A stretch of DNA of 64,000 bases from Thermoanaerobaculia bacterium (GTDB lineage: Bacteria > Acidobacteriota > Thermoanaerobaculia > Multivoradales > Multivoraceae), in the NCBI GenBank assembly GCA_022822365.1, contig JAJEBV010000040.1:1-64000 (forward strand), read 5' to 3'. The notes under the pieces are model-generated. The model saw only the letters and a program-made list of their open reading frames with translations. It was not told the origin of the DNA and ran no database searches. Shown in pieces: positions 26,194-35,900 of this stretch (position 1 is the first letter of the stretch; each line of letters starts with the position of its first letter). Both the position numbers and the translations under genes were made by a program.

Positions 26194-28527
26194 CTACTCG
26201 ATGTAGCCGAGGGCCTCGAGCCGGCGGCGGGTCTCCTCATCCAGCTCGACTTCCGGCGCCGGCGCCGCGCCCTGTCCCGAGAGTTCCACCTGCTCCCGAA
26301 GCAGCCGCGCCAGGCGGCCCGCCAGGATCGGCCGCTCGGCGGCCAGGTCGCGCCGCTCCTCGGGGTCGTCCACCCAGTCGAACAGTTGCCGGCTCGGAGC
26401 ATGTCCGGGCCGGCGCAGCTCGATCAGCTTGTGGCGGCCGCGGACCAGCGACGCCGCGGGACGCCGGAACGTGTCCATCGTCGACAGCAGCAGCCGGTCG
26501 GCGAGCACCCGCGGGGCGTTGGCCGCTCCGCCGCGGAGCAGCGCCGTGAGACTGTCGCCCTCGATCCCGGGCCCTGGCTCGCCGCCCGCGATCTCGATCA
26601 GTGTCGGCAGGAGGTCCGCCTGCTGGACCGGCAGGCCTACACGGCGACCCTCGGTCTGGCCCGGCAGGTGGATGAGGAAGGGGATGTCCAGCACCTCGCG
26701 GTGAAGGTCCCAGGCGTGGCCGAAGACGCCGCGCTCCTCGAACGCTTCGCCGTGGTCGGCGACGAAGGCGATGAGGGGGTCCCGGCCCCGCCGGTCCAGC
26801 TCACGCCGGAACTCGCCGAAGACGTGATCACTCCAGGCGATCTCCCCGTCGTAGAGCAGGAAGAGCTTCTCCACCAGGTCCGGCGTCGAGGTCGCTTCCT
26901 TGTTGCTCAGCGCCCTCAGGTGGGCCACGGAGCCCAGTTCGGGATCGTCGACTCCGGCAGCGAAGCGACTGCGGAACGGCTCCGCCGGGGCGAAGGAGGC
27001 GTGCGGCTCGACGCTCAGGATCATCACGAAGAACGGTTGCTCGGGCGCCCGGGCGGTCAGTTCGTCCAGCCAGGTGAGCGCCTGCTCCACGAGTTGGTCG
27101 ACATCGACCGCGCCGTACTCGAAACGGTCGAACCCCTGCGCGAAGCCGGTATCGGCGGTCACGTTCGCGTTCGCCGAGAAGCCCGCCGTGGCATAGCCGA
27201 GTTCCTTCAGCCGCTCCTGCAAGGTGGCGAAGGACTCCTCCAGGCCGTGGCTCAACTCGCGGATGCCATGGCGCTCGGGCCCCACCCCCGTGAGCAGGGT
27301 TGCGACCGCCGGCCGGGTCCACGAGGACTGCGCGATCGCCCGTTCGAACACCGTCGAGCGTTCGGCCAAAGCGTCGAAGTTCGGCGACACCGGCCGGTCG
27401 TGGCCATGGAAGCCGAGGCGGTCGACGCGGAGCGTGTCGACGATCCAGAGCAGGATGGACTCCGGCTGCCGTTCACCGCCCGGCGAAGGCGCCCCCGGGA
27501 CTCCGGCCCCATCGAAGGACAGCTCTTCCGCAGCCCGGTCCTGCGGTGGCAAGTCGCGGTCGTCCGCGGTCAGCCGGGGTTCACGCAGAACGACGCCGGC
27601 CTCCTCGCCACCGGATGCCGTCGCTCCGCCCGCCGCGCGGAGCGTCAGTCGGGCCGGTCGAACGGACGCGAGCCAATCGTCGACTGACGATTCCGGTCCC
27701 CGGTCTCCCGCGGGTGGCAAGGGCAGGTGCAAACCTGGCACGGACTCCTGGGTGATCGAAGCGGTCTGTGGCGGCGCCCCCTCGACCTCCCACACCACGT
27801 CGAGGCTGGTAACGCCGCGGGGAGCGATGCCCGCCCACCGCAACTCGAGATCCTGCTCGGGCTCCAGGAAGAAGGAAACCTCGCTGGCCGCCGGAATCCA
27901 CAGCGTGTCTCCCTCGCCGCGGGCTTCGCCCGGCGCGGGCCCACCGCCGAACTCGATCCGGTCGCAGGCGAAGGAGAGCTTCCTCGGATGCCGGGGCGCC
28001 GTGCCGCCGCCGGCGGCCACGTCCGCCGGACGGCCGAAGTACGTCGGCACGAGCTCCACGCGGTGGTCCCCGGCCACGGCCATCCCGGCGGGCACCGTGA
28101 AGCGGTGCTCGGCCAGGCGCCCGGCCAGCTCGAGGTCGGCGACCTCGCTACCGTCCCAGAGCACGGCAAGGCGCTGGGCCGGGGCACCCGGATAGCGGTA
28201 CGCCCGGCAGGTCATCCGCACCTCCAGCTCGCGAGCCGAGGCGAGGTAAACGTCGATCCCCGAACGCGGGCCGACCGCCCAGACGAACGTGTTGCCGGCG
28301 GAGTCCTTCTCGTTCCAGGACCAGCCGCCGACCAGGGCAGCCGCCGCCGAGGGGGTCCCCAGGTCGATCACCGGCCGTTCCCGTTCGACTTCGGCGTACT
28401 GGAACTCCGAGACGAGATCGACCACGTCGACCGTCACCGGATCCGGACCGCAGGCGAAGAACCAGAAGCCCGCGACCGTCACAAGAACAGCGCACAAAGG
28501 CCGCTTCCGCTGGAACGTGCTGTTCAA
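26194..28527 (-). CDS. Sulfatase-fold lipoprotein with Thr at the usual formylglycine position
   Basis: A 777-residue member of the sulfatase/alkaline-phosphatase superfamily, apparently a lipoprotein (VTVAGFWFFACG). Residues 30-330 are beta-rich and without a clear family. The catalytic domain begins near 355: metal residues Asp364 and Asp369 in VDTLRVDRLG, then Asp591-His592 in VADHGEAFEERG and His604. The core motif C/S-x-P-x-R of formylglycine sulfatases is replaced by SSWTRPAVATLLTG; counting back from LLTG puts Thr404 at the nucleophile position. Threonine is the nucleophile in phosphoethanolamine and LtaS-type transferases, so phospho-transfer is as likely as sulfate cleavage. The start is a TTG. 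It heads the Lol-like operon. Confidence 0.82.
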   Translation of the reverse strand: MNSTFQRKRPLCAVLVTVAGFWFFACGPDPVTVDVVDLVSEFQYAEVERERPVIDLGTPSAAAALVGGWSWNEKDSAGNTFVWAVGPRSGIDVYLASARELEVRMTCRAYRYPGAPAQRLAVLWDGSEVADLELAGRLAEHRFTVPAGMAVAGDHRVELVPTYFGRPADVAAGGGTAPRHPRKLSFACDRIEFGGGPAPGEARGEGDTLWIPAASEVSFFLEPEQDLELRWAGIAPRGVTSLDVVWEVEGAPPQTASITQESVPGLHLPLPPAGDRGPESSVDDWLASVRPARLTLRAAGGATASGGEEAGVVLREPRLTADDRDLPPQDRAAEELSFDGAGVPGAPSPGGERQPESILLWIVDTLRVDRLGFHGHDRPVSPNFDALAERSTVFERAIAQSSWTRPAVATLLTGVGPERHGIRELSHGLEESFATLQERLKELGYATAGFSANANVTADTGFAQGFDRFEYGAVDVDQLVEQALTWLDELTARAPEQPFFVMILSVEPHASFAPAEPFRSRFAAGVDDPELGSVAHLRALSNKEATSTPDLVEKLFLLYDGEIAWSDHVFGEFRRELDRRGRDPLIAFVADHGEAFEERGVFGHAWDLHREVLDIPFLIHLPGQTEGRRVGLPVQQADLLPTLIEIAGGEPGPGIEGDSLTALLRGGAANAPRVLADRLLLSTMDTFRRPAASLVRGRHKLIELRRPGHAPSRQLFDWVDDPEERRDLAAERPILAGRLARLLREQVELSGQGAAPAPEVELDEETRRRLEALGYIE

Positions 28528-28612
28528 GCCATCGACTCTGACGCGGCTTCCCGAGGCTGTCCAGCCAGCCCGGCGACGATCTCGGCTCTGTTGCTAGCCT
28601 TCGTCCTCCGCA

Positions 28613-30874
28613 ATGCCGTTGCCGAAACCGAAGCCGACCGCCGCGGCCCTTGCCGGCGGATTACTCCTGGTGGCGTCGGCTCCCGCCGCCGGACTACAGG
28701 ACTCGGCGCTGGACACGGAGCGGCCGACGATGGCCGCCACTCGGGTCGAGCAGGGTCCCACCGTCGACGGCGACCTGAGCGATGCCGTGTGGGCCCAGTC
28801 GAACGTTGGCGCCGATTTCGTGCAGCACGAACCGCTCGACGGCGTGCCGGCGACCGAGCAGACGGAAGTCCGCGTCGTGTTCACCGACTCGACGATCTAC
28901 TTCGGCATCACCGCGTTCGACGCGAATCCCGAAGCGATCATCGCCAAGGAGATGGAGCGAGACAGCCGCATCTTCCAGGACGACTCGATCATCCTGCTGC
29001 TCGACACGTTCCATGACCGGCGCAACGGCTACGCCTTCGAGACGAACCTGAACGCCGCCCGGGCCGACACCCTGGTCACGGACGAAGGCCGCGACCTGAA
29101 CCTCGAGTGGGACGGCATCTGGTCCGTGGCGGCGCGGCGAACCGCCTTCGGCTGGGCGGCCGAGATCGCGATTCCGATCTCGACCCTTCGATTCGATCCG
29201 GCGGCGCCGGCCTGGGGGTTCAACGTCCAGCGGTACATCGCCCACAAGCGCGAGATGACCCACTGGTCCGGCCTGCCGCGGGAGGTCAGCATGCTGGGGC
29301 AGGTCGGCTCCCTGGTCCAGCCCGTCCACCGCATCTCGATGGCGGGCGAACTGACGGGCCTGACCGGTCTGGCGCAGTCGGCGCAGCTTCAGATCAAACC
29401 CTTCGTGATCGGCGACGTCAGCGAGGATCCAAGGCTGGACGCCGATCCGATCACGGACGGCGACGGCGGCCTGGACATCAAGTGGGGCGTGACCCGTTCC
29501 CTGGCGCTCGACCTGACCTACAACACGGATTTCGCCGAGGTCGAGGTCGACGAACTGCAGACGAACCTGACCCGGTTCTCGCTCTACTTTCCCGAGAAGC
29601 GCGATTTCTTCCTCGAGAACGCCGGCATCTTCGACTTCGGGCCGCCCCATCGCCGCTTCTTCGAGCCGCCGGTGCTCAAGGCGTTCTTCTCGCGCCGGGT
29701 CGGTCTCGACGAGGACCGGCAGGTGCCGATCGACTGGGGGGCGCGGCTCACCGGCCGCGTCGGCGGCTGGGACCTCGGCGTCCTGCGGGTCGCCACGGCA
29801 GGACTCCAGCAAGATAGCTCAACGGTGCCCGGGAACGCCTTCACGGTGGCCCGGCTGAAGCGGAACGTCGGCCAGCGGTCATCGATCGGCGCCGTGCTCA
29901 CCGAGGCGGCGCCGGACGCCGAGGACGCCAACCGCGTCGCCGGCGTCGACTTCGTCTACAAGCCGACGTCGAAGATGATCTTCGGAGGCTTCTGGACCAG
30001 CAGCGGCATCAGCGAAGAGCCGGACGGCGACGACGGCGCATCCGATGGCGGCGAGTCCGCCTACGGCTTCAACTTCGACTACCAGGGCCCCGAGTGGACC
30101 GTCTACCTCGACGCCCAGGAGATCGAGGAGGACTACAGCCCGAAGGCCGGCTTCCTCCTGCGCAACAACGTCCGCCACCTCGCCCCGTACATCCAGTGGC
30201 TGCCCCGGATAGAGCGCGGCTTCGTCCGCACCTGGTTCACCGAGCTGAACGTCGACTACTACGAGACGCTCGACGACGGCGAACTGGAGACCCGGCGGAT
30301 CGAGTTCTCGCCGATCGGCATGCGGACCACGGGCGAGGATCGCTGGCGGCTGGGATACGTCTGGGAGACGGAGAACCTGGTCGCGCCGTTCGAGGTTTCG
30401 CCCGGGATCGTGATTCCGCCCGGCCGCTACGACTTCGACACCGTCGTCCTCGCCGCCTTCTCGAACCAGAGCCGGCTCGTCGGTTTTCGCGGGCGCGTCT
30501 TCGCCGGCGACTTCTACGGCGGAACCCAGACCTCCGGCCGGGCCACCGTCAATCTCCGGCTCTCCAGGCTCGTGCAGACGGAGACCCGCTGGGTCTTCAA
30601 CTCCGTCGAGCTGCCGCAGGGCGCCTTCGACGTCGGGCTCTACAGCCAGCTGGTCAACTTCACGTTCAGCCCCAACCTGAGGCTGAACACGATCGTCCAG
30701 TACAACGACCTCAGCGGCGACCTCGGGACGAACATCCGGCTGCAATGGATCTACAAGCCCGGCTCCGACCTGTTCGTGGTCTACAACGAGAACTGGATGG
30801 CCGAGGATCTGCGCTACCGGCAGAGCACCCACCGCCAGATCGCGGTGAAGTTCACGTACCTGATCCAGCCGTAG
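28613..30874 (+). CDS. DUF5916 protein: CBM9-like domain plus outer-membrane barrel
   Basis: A 753-residue secreted protein. After a signal peptide (AALAGGLLLVASAPAAG) residues 40-240 form a carbohydrate-binding family 9-like beta-sandwich (GPTVDGDLSDAVWAQ, DSIILLLDTFHDRRNGYAFETNLNAARAD). From about 255 on is the DUF5916 region, with LTYNTDFAEVEVDELQTNLTRFSLYFPEKRDFFLENAGIF and later long amphipathic strands ending in IAVKFTYLIQP, consistent with an outer-membrane barrel. Members are frequent in Bacteroidota, Acidobacteriota and Gemmatimonadota; none has a settled role, though sugar or peptide uptake is often proposed. It is divergent from the sulfatase-fold gene across 85 bases. Confidence 0.88.
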   Translation: MPLPKPKPTAAALAGGLLLVASAPAAGLQDSALDTERPTMAATRVEQGPTVDGDLSDAVWAQSNVGADFVQHEPLDGVPATEQTEVRVVFTDSTIYFGITAFDANPEAIIAKEMERDSRIFQDDSIILLLDTFHDRRNGYAFETNLNAARADTLVTDEGRDLNLEWDGIWSVAARRTAFGWAAEIAIPISTLRFDPAAPAWGFNVQRYIAHKREMTHWSGLPREVSMLGQVGSLVQPVHRISMAGELTGLTGLAQSAQLQIKPFVIGDVSEDPRLDADPITDGDGGLDIKWGVTRSLALDLTYNTDFAEVEVDELQTNLTRFSLYFPEKRDFFLENAGIFDFGPPHRRFFEPPVLKAFFSRRVGLDEDRQVPIDWGARLTGRVGGWDLGVLRVATAGLQQDSSTVPGNAFTVARLKRNVGQRSSIGAVLTEAAPDAEDANRVAGVDFVYKPTSKMIFGGFWTSSGISEEPDGDDGASDGGESAYGFNFDYQGPEWTVYLDAQEIEEDYSPKAGFLLRNNVRHLAPYIQWLPRIERGFVRTWFTELNVDYYETLDDGELETRRIEFSPIGMRTTGEDRWRLGYVWETENLVAPFEVSPGIVIPPGRYDFDTVVLAAFSNQSRLVGFRGRVFAGDFYGGTQTSGRATVNLRLSRLVQTETRWVFNSVELPQGAFDVGLYSQLVNFTFSPNLRLNTIVQYNDLSGDLGTNIRLQWIYKPGSDLFVVYNENWMAEDLRYRQSTHRQIAVKFTYLIQP

Positions 30875-31062
30875 CGTTCTGGCTCCGGGTGGCGGACCGC
30901 TGAGCCCAGGGGCGACGGGCGCGGCCGTCCGAACGGCCCGGCTGCTTGACCGGGGACGCGGCTGGGCCGATAATCTCCCATTCGGCAGGGCGGTCAGGCA
31001 AGACAGCAACATGCCCGGTCGCCGCGCACTTCTCGGACACGCCTACAAGGAGAATCAACTCG

Positions 31063-31293
31063 ATGGCAGACATTGACGCCCGCATCACGGCGATTGTGAA
31101 CGAACAGCTCGATCTCGGCCACGACCCGGACTTCAACAGTGGATTGGGTAACTCCGGCGTGACCTCCGTGCAGATGGTGGCCTTCTTCAAGAAGGTCGGC
31201 GAGGACTTCAACGTCGAGATTCCGCCGCTGCAGATCGCGGAGTTCAAGAACCTTCGCGATCTCAGCAACTGGCTCGCCTCGAACGCGAGCTGA
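31063..31293 (+). CDS. Discrete acyl carrier protein
   Basis: A 76-residue carrier protein that would hold acyl intermediates on a phosphopantetheine arm. AAGGAGAA lies nine bases before the ATG; the longer open frame starts in an untranslated stretch. It folds as an ACP (ITAIVNEQLDLGHD, MVAFFKKVGEDFNVEIP, FKNLRDLSNWLAS). The attachment serine is Ser35 in SGVTSVQM; the residue before it, usually Asp, is Thr, so it is not a housekeeping fatty-acid ACP. It is followed directly by a phosphopantetheinyl transferase and lies opposite a PKS whose last KS has no ACP, making it the best candidate acceptor. Confidence 0.88.
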   Translation: MADIDARITAIVNEQLDLGHDPDFNSGLGNSGVTSVQMVAFFKKVGEDFNVEIPPLQIAEFKNLRDLSNWLASNAS

Positions 31294-32102
31294 GCAGTCG
31301 CCGCGCGTCCGACTCGCGTCAGCGGGCGCCAGCGTGGCGCCCGTTCCATGAATCGGACGACGCGGCAGTCGTTCACGTCGACCTCAGGCCCGACGCGAAC
31401 CCGGAGGCGGACGCCCTGGGTTGGCTGGACGAGACGGAACGCGCTCGCCGGCGCCGCTTTACGAGAGCTGCGCCTCGGCGCGAGTTCACGCTTTGTCGCG
31501 CCGCCCTTCGTGCCCTGCTCTGCCGCCGCCTCGGCTGCGCCAATGCGGAGCTCTCGTTCGGGACTCTGGACCGTGGCAAGCCCTTCGCCGTCGTCGGCGG
31601 GGTTCCGTCGCCCGTAGGTTTCAGCGTCAGCCACAGCGGCGGCCACGGACTCATTGCGCTCGTTCCGCAAGGGCGGATCGGAGTGGACGTCGAGGAACGG
31701 GCGCCGCGCCGGAATCTGAATGACGACATCCGGCTGCTGTTCGCACCCGGCGAACGGGCCGAACTCGAGGCCGCGGACGGAGACCGGAAGACCGACCTCT
31801 TCTATCGACTCTGGACCCTGAAGGAGGCGGTTCTCAAAGCGTCCGGCCTGGGCCTCGGGCTGGATACCGCCGGGTTCGAGATCCCTCGCGCCCTGTATCG
31901 CGGAGCGCCCGAGGGCGAGGCCACGCCGCAGTTTCGGGAGCGCTGCCCCGACTTTCGGCTTCCAGGCGCGCCGGGAGTCGCCTGGAGGCTGGAGACCCTC
32001 GAGGACGTTCGCTTCGCGGCAGCCCTGGCGCGGGAACTGCCTGAGACCGTTTCGAGCCGTGCCGTGCCCACGAACCCGCGAAGGGAGAGGCGTGCCGGCT
32101 GA
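31290..32102 (+). CDS. Sfp-type 4'-phosphopantetheinyl transferase
   Basis: It loads the phosphopantetheine arm onto carrier proteins. Family motifs are continuous in one frame: FTLCRAALRALLCRRLG, GFSVSHSGGHGLIAL (CoA-binding His), RIGVDVEE (metal Asp/Glu) and FYRLWTLKEAVLKASG. The start is a puzzle. The frame opens at 31152, and between there and a GTG at 31683 (inside the GVDVE motif, too late) there is no ATG, GTG or TTG. The best fit is a CTG at 31290 overlapping the ACP stop (CTGA), giving 270 residues. An ATG at 31348 is in the wrong frame. It overlaps the following hydrolase gene by 11 bases, so the three genes form one unit. Confidence 0.85.
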   Translation: MSSRRASDSRQRAPAWRPFHESDDAAVVHVDLRPDANPEADALGWLDETERARRRRFTRAAPRREFTLCRAALRALLCRRLGCANAELSFGTLDRGKPFAVVGGVPSPVGFSVSHSGGHGLIALVPQGRIGVDVEERAPRRNLNDDIRLLFAPGERAELEAADGDRKTDLFYRLWTLKEAVLKASGLGLGLDTAGFEIPRALYRGAPEGEATPQFRERCPDFRLPGAPGVAWRLETLEDVRFAAALARELPETVSSRAVPTNPRRERRAG

Positions 32103-32994
32103 GACGATCTGGGAAGTCCCCGAACCGCTCGCGGCGCGCGAGGTTCGCCTCGACGACGACACGGTCACCGTCGTTCGGCGGCACGGCAACCCGGACGCCG
32201 GTCTGCGGCTCATCCTGAGCCACGGCAACGGTCTCGCGATCGATCTCTACTACCCGTTCTGGTCGCTGCTCGCCGACGACTTCGACCTGGTCATGTTCGA
32301 TCTGCGGAACCACGGCTGGAACGGCGTCGGACGCCGGCAGGATCACAACATCCCGGTGCTGATGCACGACCATGACCTCGTGTTCGACGCCATCGAACGC
32401 GAGTACGGCGCCAAGCCGTCCGTCGGCGTCTTTCACTCCCTCTCGACACTGGTCGCCATCCTCGCGTTCAGGAGCGCGTACTCGGGTCTGGTGCTGTTCG
32501 ATCCGCCGCTCTGCAAGCCGATCGGAGCCCTGCAGGAACTCGACGAGGCCGCCGAACGCGCGGCCGCGATGACGCGCCGCCGGGGCTACCGCTTCCGCAC
32601 GGAGGCCGAGTTCGCCGAACTCCTCAGCTACCTGCCCGCCTTTGCGCGGGTGCTGCCCGGCGTGCGCGAACTGATGGCGGCGACGACACTGCGCAGAACG
32701 GCAGATGGGGACGCCTACGAGCTTCGCTGTCCGCGGGAGTACGAAGCCCAGATCATGGACTACGTCCGGAGTTTCGCGCCCCTGCTGGACCTGACGCTGC
32801 TCTCATGCCCGACCAAGGTCCTCGGCGCCGACCCCACCCTCGAGTACGCCTACCTGCCGACCTTCGACCTCAGTCACATGCTGACCGTGGACTACGACTT
32901 CCTGCCCGAGGCCACTCACTTCCTGCAACTGGAAAAGCCGGCGGAGTGCGTCGCCATGCTCAGGGATTTCCTGAAGACGAACGGGCTGGCCTAG
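32092..32994 (+). CDS. Alpha/beta-fold hydrolase, possible chain-release enzyme
   Basis: A 300-residue cytosolic protein. The GTG start sits directly behind AAGGGAGAGG. It has an alpha/beta hydrolase opening (LRLILSHGNGLAIDLYYPF, oxyanion region) and MFDLRNHGWN. The nucleophile elbow is VGVFHSLSTL with Ser116: the flanking small residues of the usual GxSxG are Phe and Ser. A C-terminal EATHFLQLEKP supplies the likely catalytic His. Its operon with ACP and phosphopantetheinyl transferase, converging on the PKS, suggests it releases or edits the polyketide chain. Its stop codon overlaps that of the PKS in the shared palindrome CTAG, so there is no spacer or terminator between them. Confidence 0.8.
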   Translation: MPAETIWEVPEPLAAREVRLDDDTVTVVRRHGNPDAGLRLILSHGNGLAIDLYYPFWSLLADDFDLVMFDLRNHGWNGVGRRQDHNIPVLMHDHDLVFDAIEREYGAKPSVGVFHSLSTLVAILAFRSAYSGLVLFDPPLCKPIGALQELDEAAERAAAMTRRRGYRFRTEAEFAELLSYLPAFARVLPGVRELMAATTLRRTADGDAYELRCPREYEAQIMDYVRSFAPLLDLTLLSCPTKVLGADPTLEYAYLPTFDLSHMLTVDYDFLPEATHFLQLEKPAECVAMLRDFLKTNGLA

Positions 32995-35900
32995 CCGCCG
33001 ATCCAGAAGCGACGGCGCTGGAACGGATAGCCGGGCAGCGCGACCCGCCGCCGCGCTTCGCCAGCGAACAGCCCGGGCAGCGAAACCGGGTCCCCGGCCT
33101 CGTAGGCTGCCGCCGCCGCCTCCTCGACGGAACCGCCGTCCGCGACAGCAGGTTCCCGCTTGCCGTCCGCGGCGGCCACCGCGCGCAACCCTTCGCGCAG
33201 CGAGGCCGCGTCGTGGAACACGACGGAGGCGCGATGCTCGAAGTGGCTCCGCCCGACGCATGCGGTCCAGGCCATGTCCGACAGCAACTGATCCGCCTCC
33301 CCTTCACCCGACAGCGAGTCGGCATGTTCGTCCAGCCAGCCGAGATACCGGTTCGCCAGATCCCGGAGCGCGTCCCCGGACTTGGCCGAGAGCGGCAGCA
33401 ACCGCGCCCGACCCGTCCCGTCCCCGTTCGTCGCGGCCGGATCGGACTCCGTCTCCGGCGCGGTATCCGCAACCGGCCGCGGCTCGCCTGCCGGCGCGAA
33501 GGCCAGGCCGTTGCCGGCGGCCACGCCGTTCGACTCGCCGTACGCCTCGACGACGACGTGGGCATTCGCTCCGGACAGCCCGAAAGAGCTGATCCCGGCA
33601 CGGGGCGGCCGGTCCGGGTCGTGCGGCCAGGCGGTCGCCTCTCCCGTCACCCGAACCGGCAGGCGCTCCCAGTCGATCGCCGGGTTCGGCGTCCGGAAGT
33701 GGAGCTGCTTCGGGATCTCGCCCTGGCGCATCGCGAGCACGACCTTGATCAGGCCGGCGATGCCTGCCGCCGCTTCCAGATGGCCGATGCCGGTCTTGAC
33801 GGTCCCCATCAGCAGGGGACGTTCCGGTTCCCGTCCCCGGCCGTAGACCGCGGCGGCCGCCTGCACCTCGATCGGATCGCCCAGCGCGGATCCCGTACCG
33901 TGCGCTTCCAGGTAGTCGATCTCCGCCGGCGCGATGCCGGCGCGGTCGAGCGCGGCCTCGATCACCTGCTCCTGGGCCGGACCGTACGGCACCGTCAGGC
34001 CGGCGCTCGCCCCGTTCTGGTTGACCGCCGATCCCCGGATCACCGCCCAGATCCGGTCGCCGTCAGCCTGCGCCTCCGCGAGCCGCTTGAGCACGAGCAT
34101 GCCGCAGCCCTCGCCCCGGACATGGCCGTCGGCGGAGGCATCGAACGTCCTGCACTCGCCGGTCAACGACAGCATCCCGATCTCGACCATGAAGTCCGTC
34201 ACCGCCCGCGACAGGATCGCCTTGACGCCGCCGGCCAGGGCGAGATCGATCTCGCCGCTCTGCAGGGCCATTGCCGCTTCGTGGATCGCGGCCAGCGAGG
34301 AGGCGCAGGTCATGTCCAGCGGCATCGCCGGCCCCATCAGGCCGAGCGCGAAGGCGATGCGCCCGACGGCCACACTGCCGGCGGTACCCAGATAGTCGAC
34401 GCCGGACCCGCCCGCGCCTGCCAGATCCCGGTACTCGCAGCCGCTGAACCCGGCATACACGCCGGTGCGGCTGCCTCGCAGCCCGTCCGGATCGATCCCG
34501 GCGTCCTCGAGGGCCTGCCAGGTCGTCTCGAGCAACATCCGCTGCTGCGGATCCATCGTGTGCGCTTCGATCGGCCTGATCCCGAAGAAGCGGGCGTCGA
34601 ACTGGTCGATCCCCTCGACGAAACCGCCGCGGCGATGAGTGACATCGCCGGCCGCGGGATCGCCGCAGACCCCGTCCCAGGGCCCGGGATCCGGTCGTCC
34701 GTCGGTTACCGCTCCGCCGCCCGACTCGAGCTGGCGCCAGTAGGCCGCGAGATCCGGAGCGCCGGGAAGCCGGCAGGCCATGCCGACGATCGCAATCCTG
34801 TCGTCATCGTCCTCCCGCGCCGTCGCGGAAACGGCCGGCGCGGGCGCACCCCGCGGCGGCGTCGCGGCGCCGGCATCGCCCAGCTCCCCGCCAAGGTGAC
34901 CCGCCAGGGCGGCGATGTCCGGATAGTCGAACACCAGCGTGTTCGGCGCCGTGTAGGCGCCGGCGAACGCCCGGTTCAGTCGATTCCGCAACTCCACCGC
35001 CATCAGCGAGTCCATGCCCAGGTCGAAGAAGCCGACCGCCGGCGCCGGCGCCGAGGGCAGCCGAAGCACCGCCTGCACCTCGCTCTGCAGGTACGCAACC
35101 AGGAGGCTCTCGCGCTCTTCCGGCGGCGAATCCCGCAGGCGCGCCAGCAGATCCTCGGACGACGCGGCGTCGTCGCCCTCGTCGGCCGCGTCGGACAGCA
35201 GCGTCTCGAGCAGAGGCGGACGGTCTTCGAGTGATTCGCCGAACACCGGCCAATCGACCGCCGTCACGACGCTGGCCGTCAGGTCATGACGCACGAGCCA
35301 GTCGAGCACCTTGAGACCCTGATCCGGCGCGATCCAGCGAACGCCGCGGGCCGCGAAGTGCCCGGCGATCCGTTCCCGCTGCTCCTCGGCCTCGCCGATG
35401 CCCGACCAGGCGCCCCAGGCGATCGACTGGCCCGGCAGGCCCCGGGCGCGGCGGTGCGCCGCGAGCTGATCCAGGAACGCGTTCGCCGCCGCGTGGTTGG
35501 CCTGGCCCGGATTGCCCATCACGCCGGCAACGCTGGAGAAGAGGACGAACAGGTCGAGATCCCGATCCAGCGTCGCCCGGTGCAGGTGCCAGGCCCCGAG
35601 CATCTTCGGCCACAGCACCGTTTCGAAACTCTCCCAACTCTGGTTGCCGAGGGCCGCGTCGGCCAGTACGCCGACGCTGTGGATCACCCCGCCGAGCGGC
35701 GGCAGCTCCCGGTCCACGCGCTCGAGCATCGCGTCGACCGCGGACGCGTCCGTCACATCCGCGAGTTCGACCTGAACCGTGACCCCGCGGTCCCGCAGCG
35801 CCTGGATCGCCGCCTCGGCTTCGGGGTCCGGCGGCCGCCTGCCGTTCAGCACGATCGCCCCGGCGCCGCGATCCGCCAGCCAGCCGGCGACCGCGCAGCC

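Noticed and set aside
31348..31617. ATG-started open frame as an alternative start for the phosphopantetheinyl transferase
   Set aside because: It is in a different frame from the conserved motifs and reads as Thr/Arg-rich nonsense.
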